Shown here: positions 52,920 to 62,537 of the stretch, piece by piece
Layout: every line of letters starts with the position of its first letter
Numbering within the stretch: the stretch's first letter is position 1
Source of the DNA: Denitrovibrio acetiphilus DSM 12809
Lineage (GTDB): Bacteria > Chrysiogenota > Deferribacteres > Deferribacterales > Geovibrionaceae
Assembly (NCBI RefSeq): GCF_000025725.1
Contig: NC_013943.1
Coordinates: 2,914,001 to 2,978,000, forward strand
Direction of reading: 5' to 3'
DNA length: 64,000 nucleotides
Notes under the pieces: generated by a model
What the model was told of the DNA's origin: nothing
The model's database searches: none
The model's input: only the letters and a program-made list of their open reading frames with translations
Program-made: the position numbers and the translations under genes

Positions 52920-54323
52920 TTATTTTCTATTATAATCATCTGAATATCTCGTAATGTCATCTTCGCCAAGATATGCACCAACCTGAACCTCTATTATTAT
53001 TAGGGGCTCATTACTGATGCATTCGAGTCTATGCTTGGTGCCTGCGGATATATATATCGATTCATTATTTTTGATATTTAATATTTCCTCTCCCCTTGTC
53101 ACTTTTGCTTCGCCTGAAACTACAACCCAGTGTTCGCTTCTCTGTTTGTGTGACTGTAGTGAGAGTCTTCTGCCAGGCAAAACTACAATTTTCTTAACCT
53201 TATACCCATATCCACTCTCGATAACACAATAAGTCCCCCAAGGTCTATTGACAGTTTTATGAGTGTCTAAGAGGCATAGGGTTTCTGTTTTAGCTGACAT
53301 AATTTCGACTGCTTTTTTTACATCCTGCGAACTCCCTTTTTTGCTTATAAGAAGCGCATCTGGAGTATCTATTATAATAAGGTCGCTTACATCAATAGTT
53401 ACAACCTGCTTATCATCAGCCATTATGAAGTTATTGTCAGAATCTACAGCAATAGAAGTTAACGAGCAACAATCCTCACTTTCTTCTACATTCAGCACTT
53501 TACTTAGAGCATCAAAACTACCTATGTCATTCCACCCAATATCAGCCTTAATAGCCTTAACAATGTTACTTTTTTCCATCACAGCATAATCTATACTGTC
53601 GGCAGGAATTGCCTGCATATCCCTTATGTCAATATCAAGCTTATCCATATCTTTATTTGCTGCATTGAGATATGCTATTTTAGATTTTTCGTATATATCA
53701 GGAGAATATTTTTTTAGTTCCTTCAGAAAGGTTGAAGCTTTAAAGCAAAACATTCCACTATTCCAGTAATAGTTTCCAGATAATAAGTATTTTTCTGCTA
53801 CGTCTTTAGATGGCTTTTCATGAAACTTTAACACATCTACTACAGTAGAATTTTCAACAACCGAACACTCTAAATATCCGTATCCGGTTTCGGCGTATTC
53901 AGGTTTAATACCAAATGTTACCAGATCACCATTGTTTGCTGACTTTTCAGCCTCTTTAATAACGTCATCATAGTTTTCGACATTGCTAATGAGATGGTCT
54001 GAGGGGGTAACGAGGATAACAGCTTCAGGGTCTACAGCAAAACAGGCAATAGCTATCGCAGGGGCGGTGTTTCTGCCCACGGGTTCAAGTATATATTTAA
54101 AATTAAGATTTTCATCGTTAACAGCCTCAGCCTGATCCGCAGCTATGAAATAATTGTCAATACTTGTGACAATTAGATGACTTGTTGATTCGATATTTCT
54201 AAGAATAGTTTCCTGAAAGAAAGACCTGTCGTTTATAATTTTGCAGAATTGTTTTGGATAACTTTTCCTTGATATTGGCCAAAGGCGTGTTCCACTGCCT
54301 CCACACAAAATAACATTTATCAT
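52920..54323 (-). CDS. manC: Mannose-1-phosphate guanylyltransferase / mannose-6-phosphate isomerase
   Basis: A 467-residue bifunctional type II PMI enzyme. The N-terminal half is a GDP-mannose pyrophosphorylase ([60 protein letters not shown]). The C-terminal cupin domain (about 350-467) is the isomerase: [45 protein letters not shown] four bases before ATG 54323 sets the start, seven codons into the longest frame. It lies in the run manB-manC-gmd-fcl for GDP-deoxysugar synthesis. Confidence 0.95.
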   Translation of the reverse strand: MINVILCGGSGTRLWPISRKSYPKQFCKIINDRSFFQETILRNIESTSHLIVTSIDNYFIAADQAEAVNDENLNFKYILEPVGRNTAPAIAIACFAVDPEAVILVTPSDHLISNVENYDDVIKEAEKSANNGDLVTFGIKPEYAETGYGYLECSVVENSTVVDVLKFHEKPSKDVAEKYLLSGNYYWNSGMFCFKASTFLKELKKYSPDIYEKSKIAYLNAANKDMDKLDIDIRDMQAIPADSIDYAVMEKSNIVKAIKADIGWNDIGSFDALSKVLNVEESEDCCSLTSIAVDSDNNFIMADDKQVVTIDVSDLIIIDTPDALLISKKGSSQDVKKAVEIMSAKTETLCLLDTHKTVNRPWGTYCVIESGYGYKVKKIVVLPGRRLSLQSHKQRSEHWVVVSGEAKVTRGEEILNIKNNESIYISAGTKHRLECISNEPLIIIEVQVGAYLGEDDITRYSDDYNRK

Positions 54324-54340
54324 ATTTACTCCAAATGTTT

Positions 54341-55693
54341 TCAATTAAGATGCTTTATCAGTCTAAGTAGTTCATCGCGCTTTGCTTCCATAAGAGCTAT
54401 ATCGTTGCGTGCTTCGACATTGAGTCTTATCACTGGTTCAGTATTTGACATACGCAGATTGAATCGCCAATTTTCGAAAGACATGCTTACACCGTCAGTG
54501 TGGTCTATCTCTAAGGAATCATTTCTGTATTTTTCAATTATCATAGAAATAGTTTTTTCGGGATCTTCAACTGATCTATTTATCTCACCGCTAACAGGGA
54601 AATTTGACATCATTTCTCTTGTCATTTCAGAGAGTTTTATTTTTTTATTTTTTACAAGAGCTGCGACAAGCAGCCATGGGATCATACCACTGTCACAATA
54701 GAAAAAGTCTCGGAAGTAATGATGTGCACTCATTTCGCCACCGTAGACAGCGTCTTCCTGCCGCATACGTTCCTTAATAAAGGCATGTCCAGTCTTCGTC
54801 ATGACAGGGATACCGCCAGCACTCTTTACTATTTTAATTGTATTCCATGTGAGCCTTGGGTCGTGTATGATTTTACTTTCGGGTTTGTCTTTTAATAATG
54901 CCTCAGCAATGATCGCAACGATATAATAACCTTCAATAAACTCTCCGTTCTCATCAAACAGAAAGCACCTGTCAAAATCGCCATCCCATGCAATACCCAT
55001 ATCTGCGTGGTTCTTAATAACAGCTTGAGATGTAGCTTGCCGTTTATCTGGTAAAAGCGGATTTGGTATTCCGTTTGGAAAATTTCCGTCAGGCTTGTTA
55101 TGAATCTTAATGAACTCAACAGAGAGCTCGTTTTCAAGAAGATCAACAACAGGACCGGCACATCCATTACCTGCATTGACAACTAATTTTAGCCCGGTTA
55201 ATTCTTCTTTATTTATAAATCCAAGTATAAACTTAATATAAGCATCTTTTGAATATTTATACTCAATCCTGCCCTTGCTCTTACACGGCAGAAAGCTATC
55301 TTTTTCGATTAGTTTTTTAATATCTTGAAGCCCGCTGTCGCCTGATATAGGTTTTGAGTTTTCACGGACAAGCTTCATACCATTGTAGCCTTTCGGGTTA
55401 TGGCTGGCAGTTATCATTATGCCACCACCAGCGTTATAAAATGACGTCGCAAAATAAACTTCTTCTGTCCCGCATAAACCAATATCTATTACATCTACAC
55501 CAGAATCAAGGAGTCCATTAATAAGCTCTCTTGCCAGCATATTGCTTTCTAATCGGATATCTTTTCCGACGACAACAGAAGATGGGCAAATAATCTCGGA
55601 AAATGCTCTACCTATCTTATAAGCTAAATTTTCATCTATCTCTTCAGGAACTTTTCCGCGTATGTCATATGCCTTAAAACATTTAAGATTCAT
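54341..55693 (-). CDS. manB: Phosphomannomutase / phosphoglucomutase
   Basis: A 450-residue phosphohexomutase interconverting mannose 6- and 1-phosphate. The start [13 protein letters not shown] is standard. The phosphoserine loop is intact (Ser97 in [17 protein letters not shown]). The metal loop reads [22 protein letters not shown] is the sugar loop; [15 protein letters not shown] ends the protein. All four are canonical, unlike the 611-residue relative at 35.7 kb. It is first of manB-manC-gmd and feeds GDP-mannose synthesis. Confidence 0.94.
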   Translation of the reverse strand: MNLKCFKAYDIRGKVPEEIDENLAYKIGRAFSEIICPSSVVVGKDIRLESNMLARELINGLLDSGVDVIDIGLCGTEEVYFATSFYNAGGGIMITASHNPKGYNGMKLVRENSKPISGDSGLQDIKKLIEKDSFLPCKSKGRIEYKYSKDAYIKFILGFINKEELTGLKLVVNAGNGCAGPVVDLLENELSVEFIKIHNKPDGNFPNGIPNPLLPDKRQATSQAVIKNHADMGIAWDGDFDRCFLFDENGEFIEGYYIVAIIAEALLKDKPESKIIHDPRLTWNTIKIVKSAGGIPVMTKTGHAFIKERMRQEDAVYGGEMSAHHYFRDFFYCDSGMIPWLLVAALVKNKKIKLSEMTREMMSNFPVSGEINRSVEDPEKTISMIIEKYRNDSLEIDHTDGVSMSFENWRFNLRMSNTEPVIRLNVEARNDIALMEAKRDELLRLIKHLN

Positions 55694-55795
55694 ATATAAA
55701 ACCCTTCTTCACTTCACAATTCAGACTTTAACTTTACCAAACTAATACATTGGAAGTAAAGTTCAATGTCGTACATTTTGTTAAATATATAATAT

Positions 55796-56875
55796 TTATA
55801 AATAAACTCTTGAGTAGCTCTTAATAGTCTCTGAGCAGCATTTATCCCATGAAAACCTATTCCGTTGTTGATGACATTTGCTCAATATTTGAACTTTATT
55901 ATTATTATCTGCTAACAAACCAATTTTTTCGGCAAAACAGTGTGCAGTGGGTGCATCACATAAAAGACCAGCATCGTCTACAACTTCAGGCAGAGAGGAT
56001 TTGTTGAGGACGATGGGTATGCATTCTGCGTTTATAGCCTCTGCTGCAGGGATACCAAACCCCTCATACGACGAAGGGTAAAGTAAACAATAAGACAGAT
56101 TATATATTTTATTGAGAATATCAGTACTTACAGCTTTGTCGATGTGCAAATATTTACCCTTCAGGTATCGTTCTGTTAAGTCTTTTTCTGCACTTGAAAA
56201 ACTCCCGCCTCCGACAATAATTAACCCTAAGCCGGCTAATGCCGATGCTTCCACAGCAATATTATAATTTTTATAAAAACTTCTGGAGCCTACAAAAACA
56301 GCATATTCTACATCAGCATTAAGACCAAATGCTTTTTTCAATTCTTCTTTCTCAAAACTTATTGGAGAAAATTCTTTATTAACTCCATTGTAGACAACAT
56401 CTATACTGTCTGGGTCTATGTCAGGATAAAACATCAGTAGATCCTGTTTTGTACTTTTAGAAATACAGATGATTCTGTCTGCACGTTTTATGGCTTTTCT
56501 TTTCTGCCAGCTGTGCACCTGTTTACGCAATCCGCTAAAAAAATATTCATAAGTAAAATCATGAATAGTGACTATTGTTTTTACTTTATTATCCAAAGGT
56601 ACTCTATAGTAACTTGAGTGGAACAGACAATCTTTCTCTATTGGGTTAAATACAGGTAAATACCTTGCAAACTTCAGTATTCTTACCTTGTCATATTTGA
56701 CACTACCTATAGGGATATTAAGCTCATTACGGAAAAAATTATTACATGATTTATCATATTCTATAAAACTTATATCTTCTGTAGTAATTAACCTATTAGT
56801 CAGTTCGTACCAATATTTTGATATACCGCCGGAATTCTGAAGATAATAAATAATATTGTCATAGCAAAGTTTCAT
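55796..56875 (-). CDS. Glycosyltransferase family 4 (GT-B, GT1-type domain)
   Basis: A 359-residue cytoplasmic or membrane-associated transferase. The donor-binding half is clear: VEYAVFVGSRSFYKN, then YPSSYEGFGIPAAEAINAECIPIV with the EGFGIPxxE motif, where the first Glu contacts the nucleotide sugar. The N-terminal half has VVYNGVN preceding it. Bacterial GT4 enzymes of this type often use GDP-mannose, and GDP-mannose genes lie directly downstream, so a mannosyltransferase is plausible but unproven. It starts 24 bases from the divergent family 2 glycosyltransferase frame. Confidence 0.87.
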   Translation of the reverse strand: MKLCYDNIIYYLQNSGGISKYWYELTNRLITTEDISFIEYDKSCNNFFRNELNIPIGSVKYDKVRILKFARYLPVFNPIEKDCLFHSSYYRVPLDNKVKTIVTIHDFTYEYFFSGLRKQVHSWQKRKAIKRADRIICISKSTKQDLLMFYPDIDPDSIDVVYNGVNKEFSPISFEKEELKKAFGLNADVEYAVFVGSRSFYKNYNIAVEASALAGLGLIIVGGGSFSSAEKDLTERYLKGKYLHIDKAVSTDILNKIYNLSYCLLYPSSYEGFGIPAAEAINAECIPIVLNKSSLPEVVDDAGLLCDAPTAHCFAEKIGLLADNNNKVQILSKCHQQRNRFSWDKCCSETIKSYSRVYL

Positions 56876-56973
56876 AACAGATTACACTTCTCCTTCTTTT
56901 GACATCATTCTTACGTAAAGTGATTATCACTTTCATTTCAGGAAATATTGTAATAGATTACAACATTAGAAAT

Positions 56974-57714
56974 ATGAAAATTACAATCATCACCACCACG
57001 AAAAACAGCGAAAAAACTGTCAGAGATACAATAGAATCTGTGATAGCTCAGAAAGATGTTGAAATAGAATACATCTTACTTGACGCAATGTCTACTGACA
57101 GCACTCTTGACATAATAAGTTCATATAACAAACACATATCTAAGCTTATTATTGAAGAGGATAAGGGTTTTTACTACGCAATAAACAAAGGTATCAGCAT
57201 GGCATCCGGTGACTTAATCGCTATATTAAACTCAGATGATGTTTATGCATATGACCATTGCTTAAAAGACGTTGTAGAAGTCTTCCAAAATAAACGAACT
57301 GAACTTGTCTATGCTGATATCCATATTGTTGATGCAAAAGATACAACACGAGTTGTAAGGCGGTGGATAAGTAAGCAATTCAACAGAAGAAAAATCAGCT
57401 TTGGATGGTGTCCTCCTCATCCCGCTTTCTTTGCAAAAAGGGAAATTTATAATAGGTTAGGGGCATTTGATACAGATTACAAGATTGCAGCAGATTACGA
57501 TATTATGCTCAGATTTATGCTAAACACTAAAAATGATCCTGAATACTTGAATAAAGTGATAGTTAATATGAGAAATGGTGGTTTAAGTAGTAACAAAGCA
57601 TTCAATCTTATAAATAAATTACTCGAGGATCGGTCTATAATTAAAAAACATAACCTACCTGGGATAATTACGCTTTTAGGGAAACGCTTAATTAAGATAA
57701 AGCAGTTTCTTTAA
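56974..57714 (+). CDS. Glycosyltransferase family 2 (WcaA-like)
   Basis: A 246-residue GT-A transferase. MKITIITTTKNSEKTVRDTIESV starts the nucleotide-binding fold; ILNSDDVYAYDH is the DxD metal motif; HPAFFAKREIYNRLGAFDTDYKIAADYDIMLRF is the conserved acceptor/catalytic segment, typical of colanic-acid WcaA/WcaE-like proteins. ATG 56974 is chosen because homology starts there, though no good ribosome-binding site is visible. It is the only plus-strand sugar gene in the island and the rightmost. Its TAA ends on the base before the cinA stop codon. Confidence 0.87.
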   Translation: MKITIITTTKNSEKTVRDTIESVIAQKDVEIEYILLDAMSTDSTLDIISSYNKHISKLIIEEDKGFYYAINKGISMASGDLIAILNSDDVYAYDHCLKDVVEVFQNKRTELVYADIHIVDAKDTTRVVRRWISKQFNRRKISFGWCPPHPAFFAKREIYNRLGAFDTDYKIAADYDIMLRFMLNTKNDPEYLNKVIVNMRNGGLSSNKAFNLINKLLEDRSIIKKHNLPGIITLLGKRLIKIKQFL

Positions 57715-58932
57715 CTATTTCTTCAGCAGTTCTGTCATCTCACGGAGAGCCGTTTTCACTGCACGGGTGCGGATAGCGTCTCTGTCACCAGCAAAAAAAT
57801 GTTTTTTCGTAACGACATCCCGGTCAATGCAGTATCCCATGCAGACAGTGCCGACAGGCTTTTCGTCTGTTCCGCCATCTGGACCGGCGACCCCTGTAAC
57901 AGAGATAGCGCACCTGGTCTGTAAAGTATTAGCAGCTCCCACAGCCATAGCCCTTGCTGTCTCTTCGCTAACTGCACCGTGGTTTATCATGATATTCTTC
58001 GGGACACGCAGAATGCGTTCTTTAACATCATTACTGTATGATATTATTCCGCCCATAAAAACATCGCTGGCACCTGCAACGCTGGTAAAGTCTGCCCCGA
58101 TCATGCCGCCCGTACAGCTTTCTGCAACGGAAATAGTCATATCTCTTTCACGCAGAAGCCGAAGAAGAACCGCTGCCATACCGTCATCACCAAAACCGAT
58201 AAAATTGCGGGGGAAGCTGTCCTTAAGTTTCAGAGCGTATTCATCTATAAGGCTTTTGTCAAAGCCTCTCAGCTTAACAAAGCACTCGCCTTTCGAAACA
58301 TTTATTATACACTCCAGCGAAGACGGCAGATGTAATTCTCTTATCACATCATCAATATCGCTCTCCGGCAGCCCGCCTATACGCAGATCAAGACTGAACC
58401 GTTCGTTCAGGGAAAACTTCCGAAGCATAAAGGGCATAACAAAGTCATCGAACATTTTATACATTTCATAAGGCACACCAGGCATACTGACAACAGTGCA
58501 TGAGTTCTTTTCAACCCCGAAGCCCATAGCGGTTCCTGAATTGTTTGGGAAAAGCATGCACCCCTTAGGCAAAAGCGCCTGTCTTTCGTGAGAAGGTTTT
58601 ATGCTGACATTGCGTTTTTTCAACCATTCAACCATGTGCCGACGGGCCTCTTCGTTCATCTCTGTGCCAACACCCGCGGCTTCCCCAAGAGTTTCAGCAG
58701 TGAGGTCGTCAAATGTCGGTCCGAGCCCTCCGGTGGTAAGAATAATGTCGTAAGTCTCCATACCTTCTCTAAGCAGTTTGACGATCTTCTCTCTATGATC
58801 AGGAATGAGACGTATATCCGTCACGTCAAAGCCGGCTTTCGTCAGCTTTTTACCCAGCCACGCAGAATTAGTGTCGACAATGCTCCCTTCAAGAAGCTCA
58901 CTGCCTATCGCAAATATGGCAACTTTGACCAT
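57715..58932 (-). CDS. cinA: CinA: competence/damage-inducible protein, NMN deamidase family
   Basis: A 405-residue two-domain protein. The N-terminal MoCF/COG1058 domain (AIGSELLEGSIVDTNSAWL; TTGGLGPTFDDLT) has ADP-ribose pyrophosphatase activity in studied homologues. The C-terminal CinA domain (AESCTGGMIGADFT; GVAGPDGGTDEKPVGTV) is the NMN deamidase in the pyridine-nucleotide salvage cycle. Length is standard. GAGGTGG before the ATG is strong. In several bacteria cinA lies just upstream of recA, but here 13 kb of polysaccharide genes separate them. Upstream is pgpA. Confidence 0.95.
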   Translation of the reverse strand: MVKVAIFAIGSELLEGSIVDTNSAWLGKKLTKAGFDVTDIRLIPDHREKIVKLLREGMETYDIILTTGGLGPTFDDLTAETLGEAAGVGTEMNEEARRHMVEWLKKRNVSIKPSHERQALLPKGCMLFPNNSGTAMGFGVEKNSCTVVSMPGVPYEMYKMFDDFVMPFMLRKFSLNERFSLDLRIGGLPESDIDDVIRELHLPSSLECIINVSKGECFVKLRGFDKSLIDEYALKLKDSFPRNFIGFGDDGMAAVLLRLLRERDMTISVAESCTGGMIGADFTSVAGASDVFMGGIISYSNDVKERILRVPKNIMINHGAVSEETARAMAVGAANTLQTRCAISVTGVAGPDGGTDEKPVGTVCMGYCIDRDVVTKKHFFAGDRDAIRTRAVKTALREMTELLKK

Positions 58933-58957
58933 CTTTCCACCTCAAATGTTTATGAAT

Positions 58958-59425
58958 TTACCTGTGAGCAAAAAGCATTATATACCCGTAATAGAGAACA
59001 CCCAAGCATATTATGCTGTAGAACCCTGCCATAAGGTCGTCCACCATGACACCGACACCGCCATCAATCTTTTCTAATTTTTTGATAGGGTAGGGTTTGG
59101 TTATGTCAAATATTCTGAAAAGGATAAACCCTGCAACCAGCGTGAATGTACTCACCGGGAACACAAGAAATATCATATAAAATGCGGCTATTTCGTCGAT
59201 AACAACCTCTGAAGCATCTTTTTCTCCAGTATGTTCACCGTGATATTGCGCAGACATTGTGCCGAGCAGGAGCATAATGAAAAAGACTATCGCTTTAACG
59301 TAATACGGGGAACCAGCTGTCAGCAGAACGGGAACGACAGCAGCGAGAGTGCCAAATGTCCCCGGGGCAAAAGGAGCGCACCCCGAACCGAAACCGAGAG
59401 CAACCACCATGTATAATTTGTGCAT
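58958..59425 (-). CDS. pgpA: Phosphatidylglycerophosphatase A
   Basis: A 155-residue membrane enzyme that removes phosphate from phosphatidylglycerophosphate to give phosphatidylglycerol. GFGSGCAPFAPGTFGTLAAV, then VIDEIAAFY with the acidic metal residues and FILFRIFDITKPYPIKKLEKIDGGVGVMVDDLMAG, are all diagnostic for PgpA. Four hydrophobic segments are present. The ribosome-binding site overlaps the end of hisA. pgpA-cinA adjacency is common. The pair here trails the his genes. Confidence 0.94.
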   Translation of the reverse strand: MHKLYMVVALGFGSGCAPFAPGTFGTLAAVVPVLLTAGSPYYVKAIVFFIMLLLGTMSAQYHGEHTGEKDASEVVIDEIAAFYMIFLVFPVSTFTLVAGFILFRIFDITKPYPIKKLEKIDGGVGVMVDDLMAGFYSIICLGVLYYGYIMLFAHR

Positions 59426-59429
59426 CTGT

Positions 59430-60146
59430 TTACCCCTGAAGCCTTAGTGCTTCTTCAAGGTCAATTCTGCCTTCGTAGAAAGCCTTGCCTGTTATCGCAC
59501 CGAGTATATTTTTCTTTCCGCTCAAAGCCTCTATGTCTTCTATACCTTTCAGTCCGCCTGACGCTATCACAGGGTACTGTATCTCTTCTGCCAGACTGAG
59601 TGTAGCTTCAATATTTATTCCGGAAAGCATCCCGTCACGCATAATGTCGGTATAGATAACACTTTCAGCGCAGTAGCCTTCGTAGCTTTTAATAACTTCC
59701 GCTGCTGTGAGCTCACTCTTTTCGTACCAGCCCTCTGTTGCAACGCAGCCGTCTTTCGCATCTATTCCGAGAATGATCTGATGTGGATATTTCTTCATGG
59801 CAGCCATAACAAAATCAGGATCTTTCACAACAGCAGTGCCGAGAATGCAGTATTTGACACCTATATTAAAGTATCCTTCAACACGCACAAGCTTACGCAG
59901 ACCGCCGCCAACTTCAACATCCATTCCCGCTTTGGAGACTATCTGTTCGATAAGGTCAAAGTTAGTTGTTTCTCCGTCTCTGGCTCCGTCAAGGTCAACG
60001 ATGTGCAGCCTTTTAACGCCCATGTCAGCAAATTTCTTTGCAGCGTCAAGAGGATTATCGTAATAAACAGTATAGTCGTCCATATCTCCCTGTCTGAGGC
60101 GTACAGCTTTCCCCCCCAGCAGGTCGATCGCAGGTATAATAAGCAT
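59430..60146 (-). CDS. hisA: ProFAR isomerase
   Basis: A 238-residue TIM-barrel isomerase of histidine synthesis (ProFAR to PRFAR). LIIPAIDLLGGKAVRLRQGD opens it with the catalytic Asp; EVGGGLRKL and YTDIMRDGMLSGIN (second catalytic Asp) follow, with VIASGGLKGIEDI near the end. ATG 60146 is preferred because GGAG is eight bases upstream; TTG two codons earlier is too near. Order hisB-hisH-hisA is typical, but hisF, which normally follows, is absent here. Confidence 0.95.
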   Translation of the reverse strand: MLIIPAIDLLGGKAVRLRQGDMDDYTVYYDNPLDAAKKFADMGVKRLHIVDLDGARDGETTNFDLIEQIVSKAGMDVEVGGGLRKLVRVEGYFNIGVKYCILGTAVVKDPDFVMAAMKKYPHQIILGIDAKDGCVATEGWYEKSELTAAEVIKSYEGYCAESVIYTDIMRDGMLSGINIEATLSLAEEIQYPVIASGGLKGIEDIEALSGKKNILGAITGKAFYEGRIDLEEALRLQG

Positions 60147-60202
60147 ATTCAAAACTCCGTAGTATCCGCATCATTAAGGCGGGATTATATTTCAGTCAGT
60201 TC

Positions 60203-60823
60203 TTAGACATTCCATACAGCGAAATTGTTCAGCAGATGCAGCCCCAGTTTCTGGCTTTTCTCCGGATGAAACTGAGTAGCGGCAATATTTCCTTTGATAA
60301 CCATCGCAGTGAACTCTTCACCGTAAACGCATGTAAGAGCCTCTGCGTCAGGGTTTTCAGACATGGCTCTGTATGAGTGTACGAAATAGAAGTAATCCCC
60401 TGTATTGATACCTTCCAGAAGAGGATGTTCAAACTTTTTAATAACCTGATTCCAGCCGATCTGAGGTATCTTCATCCCCTGCTTCACAATCTCATCAGGA
60501 AATTTTCTGACTGAACCTTTGAAATAGCCGAAACCGTCATGTTCGCCGAATTCGTAATCCTTTTCGAAAAGCATCTGCATACCGACACAGATACCCAGAA
60601 CAGGCCTGCCTGTGGCGACGAATTCCACAACAGACTCTTCAAGCCCACTCTCTTTGAGTTCTCTCCGGCAGTCGCCGAATGCCCCCACACCGGGGAGTAT
60701 GACTCTGTCTGACTTTCTGATATCTTCAGGATCTGAGGTTATCTTTGCATCATAGCCGAGGGACTGCAAAGCTTTCTCCACACTTCTCAGGTTCCCGACT
60801 TCATAATCTATCACTGAAATCAC
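60203..60823 (-). CDS. hisH: Imidazole glycerol phosphate synthase, glutaminase subunit
   Basis: A 206-residue class I glutamine amidotransferase that delivers ammonia to HisF. The nucleophile Cys is in VLGICVGMQMLFE; the His-Glu pair is in AATQFHPEKSQKLG. IDYEVGNLRSVEKAL starts the protein. The start is GTG with GGAG six bases upstream. It lies between hisB and hisA. Its synthase partner HisF must be encoded elsewhere. Confidence 0.95.
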   Translation of the reverse strand: MISVIDYEVGNLRSVEKALQSLGYDAKITSDPEDIRKSDRVILPGVGAFGDCRRELKESGLEESVVEFVATGRPVLGICVGMQMLFEKDYEFGEHDGFGYFKGSVRKFPDEIVKQGMKIPQIGWNQVIKKFEHPLLEGINTGDYFYFVHSYRAMSENPDAEALTCVYGEEFTAMVIKGNIAATQFHPEKSQKLGLHLLNNFAVWNV

Positions 60824-60850
60824 TGTAAACTCCTTAATTCAAAGAACCCG

Positions 60851-61435
60851 TCAGGCAAGAGAACCTTTTGTTGACGGGATCTGGTCTGATTCGATTTTAA
60901 CCGCTGTTTTTATGGCACGTGCAACACACTTAAAAATACCCTCTATGATGTGGTGTGTATTCCTGCCGTACCGCTTTATGATGTGCAGATTGATGCCTGC
61001 ACGATCAGCAAAAGCTTTGAAAAATTCTTCAACAAGCTCAGTGTCAAAGTCTCCGACTTTTTCAGCAGGAATAGGCGCATCAAAATTAAGATATGTTCTG
61101 CCTGAAAAGTCCACAGCACATTCAATGAGTGTCTCGTCCATAGGCAGAAGGAAAAATCCGTATCTGGCTATTCCACGTTTGTCCCCGAGAGCCTTTACAA
61201 AAGCTTCCCCCAGGACAATACCTATATCCTCTGCTGTGTGGTGAGCGTCGATATGAGTATCTCCGTTCGCATTAACAGTAAGGTCAAATGAACCATGGCG
61301 TGAAAAAAGCTCCAGCATGTGGTTCAGAAACCCCACTCCCGTTTCAACGGAGTATTTCCCTTTGCCATCGACATTCAGAGTAATGCTGACGTCTGTTTCG
61401 GTCGTTTTACGCTCAATTGTTGCTTTACGCTCCAC
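60851..61435 (-). CDS. hisB: Imidazoleglycerol-phosphate dehydratase
   Basis: A 194-residue Mn-dependent dehydratase in histidine synthesis. The paired metal-binding motifs DTHIDAHHTAEDIGIVLGEA and RNTHHIIEGIFKCVARAIK are complete. It is the monofunctional form without the phosphatase domain of E. coli HisB. The start chosen is GTG 61435, with GAGG about eight bases upstream, giving ERKATIERKT, the usual HisB beginning. A GTG three codons earlier overlaps the ribosome-binding site. First of the his-pgpA-cinA run. Confidence 0.94.
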   Translation of the reverse strand: MERKATIERKTTETDVSITLNVDGKGKYSVETGVGFLNHMLELFSRHGSFDLTVNANGDTHIDAHHTAEDIGIVLGEAFVKALGDKRGIARYGFFLLPMDETLIECAVDFSGRTYLNFDAPIPAEKVGDFDTELVEEFFKAFADRAGINLHIIKRYGRNTHHIIEGIFKCVARAIKTAVKIESDQIPSTKGSLA

Positions 61436-61562
61436 AGCATGCACCTCGGACTTTTATTTTACTTTATTTTCTACTTATTTTATCCTAACATAGCAAGAAA
61501 TAAATATCTATTCCCTGTAACGGCTTACCATGCAGAAGTACGCCAGATACACCGGAGCTGTG

Positions 61563-62456
61563 ATGAGATACCACAAAAGTCTTCAGAAGCACTATGACCT
61601 TTCAGAGAAAGACATCGAAAACCTTCTTTATATCCAGCCGAATATGGAGAAATACAGACAGGAGTTTCTGGATGACTATTTAGATGCGGCGAAAAGCAAG
61701 TTTCATCTTACCGGTGAACAGATTGCAGCTTTGGAAGCGAACAGTGACAAGATGGAAAAATGGTATAACTGCCTTTTTCAGGGGTGCACAGCGAATCCTT
61801 ACTATAACTTCCTCTATAAGCAGGGCGCAGGGCTGTTTAAATATAACTTTGATCCTGATTTTATACCTGCGATGATAAGCTTCGCTAGGCTCTGGATGCA
61901 TGAAAAAGTTTTCCAGACTATAGATGACGACTACAGGCGCAAAGGCATTCTCCTTTCACTGCATAAGCTTCTTGATATCAACAGCGAGATTATGCTGGGA
62001 GCTTATTACGACAAAACAGTAAGCAAATACAGCTCTGTTTTCAGCTGGCGAAAGACGATTGTGGACTTTTCCGAACGTTTTTCACTGGTCATGCACTCCA
62101 TACTCGTACTTGTCCTCATGGGGCTTACGATTATGTCAGTCTATATTTTTGCACAGGATGTAATACATCTGCTGTCCGGACATGCCGAAACCATGCTTAT
62201 AACTGCTCTGGGGTCGCTGCTTATCATATGGGTGCTGGTGGAACTGCTCCATACAGAAGTGCAGATAATCGGCGGCGGTAAATTCAAAACCTCGGTCTTT
62301 ATAAGTGTTGCTCTTATTGCTTTTATCAGAGACCTGCTTATAATCACCCTGAAGCACGAAAAGGGGAACATGTTTCAGCACGGATTCATACTGACTTCTA
62401 TACTTGTACTCGGGCTGATATTCTGGCTCATTTCACACACGGAAGGGAAAGATTAG
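61563..62456 (+). CDS. Protoglobin-like sensor fused to PsiE-type membrane domain
   Basis: A 297-residue protein in two parts. Residues 1-170 are helical and follow a globin-coupled-sensor/protoglobin pattern: LSEKDIENLLYIQPNMEKY, then FARLWMHEKVFQ with His113 as a candidate proximal haem ligand, then HKLLDINSEIMLGAYY. Four membrane helices follow (about 175-197, 210-229, 243-263, 272-291) with VELLHTEVQIIGGGKF and ALIAFIRDLLIITL, as in PsiE. GGAG five bases before ATG 61563 decides the start over an ATG 11 codons upstream. The haem link is inferred. It diverges from hisB. Confidence 0.72.
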   Translation: MRYHKSLQKHYDLSEKDIENLLYIQPNMEKYRQEFLDDYLDAAKSKFHLTGEQIAALEANSDKMEKWYNCLFQGCTANPYYNFLYKQGAGLFKYNFDPDFIPAMISFARLWMHEKVFQTIDDDYRRKGILLSLHKLLDINSEIMLGAYYDKTVSKYSSVFSWRKTIVDFSERFSLVMHSILVLVLMGLTIMSVYIFAQDVIHLLSGHAETMLITALGSLLIIWVLVELLHTEVQIIGGGKFKTSVFISVALIAFIRDLLIITLKHEKGNMFQHGFILTSILVLGLIFWLISHTEGKD

Positions 62457-62537
62457 ACCTTTTTCGGGATTCAACTGTCATATTATAATGAGTAAATCCC
62501 AATTAATGATAAATTTATTCAACAACGGAGTTTTTAA

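Noticed and set aside
57767-58471. A 234-residue plus-strand ORF over cinA
   Set aside because: Ser/Pro-rich shadow of a clear cinA coding frame.
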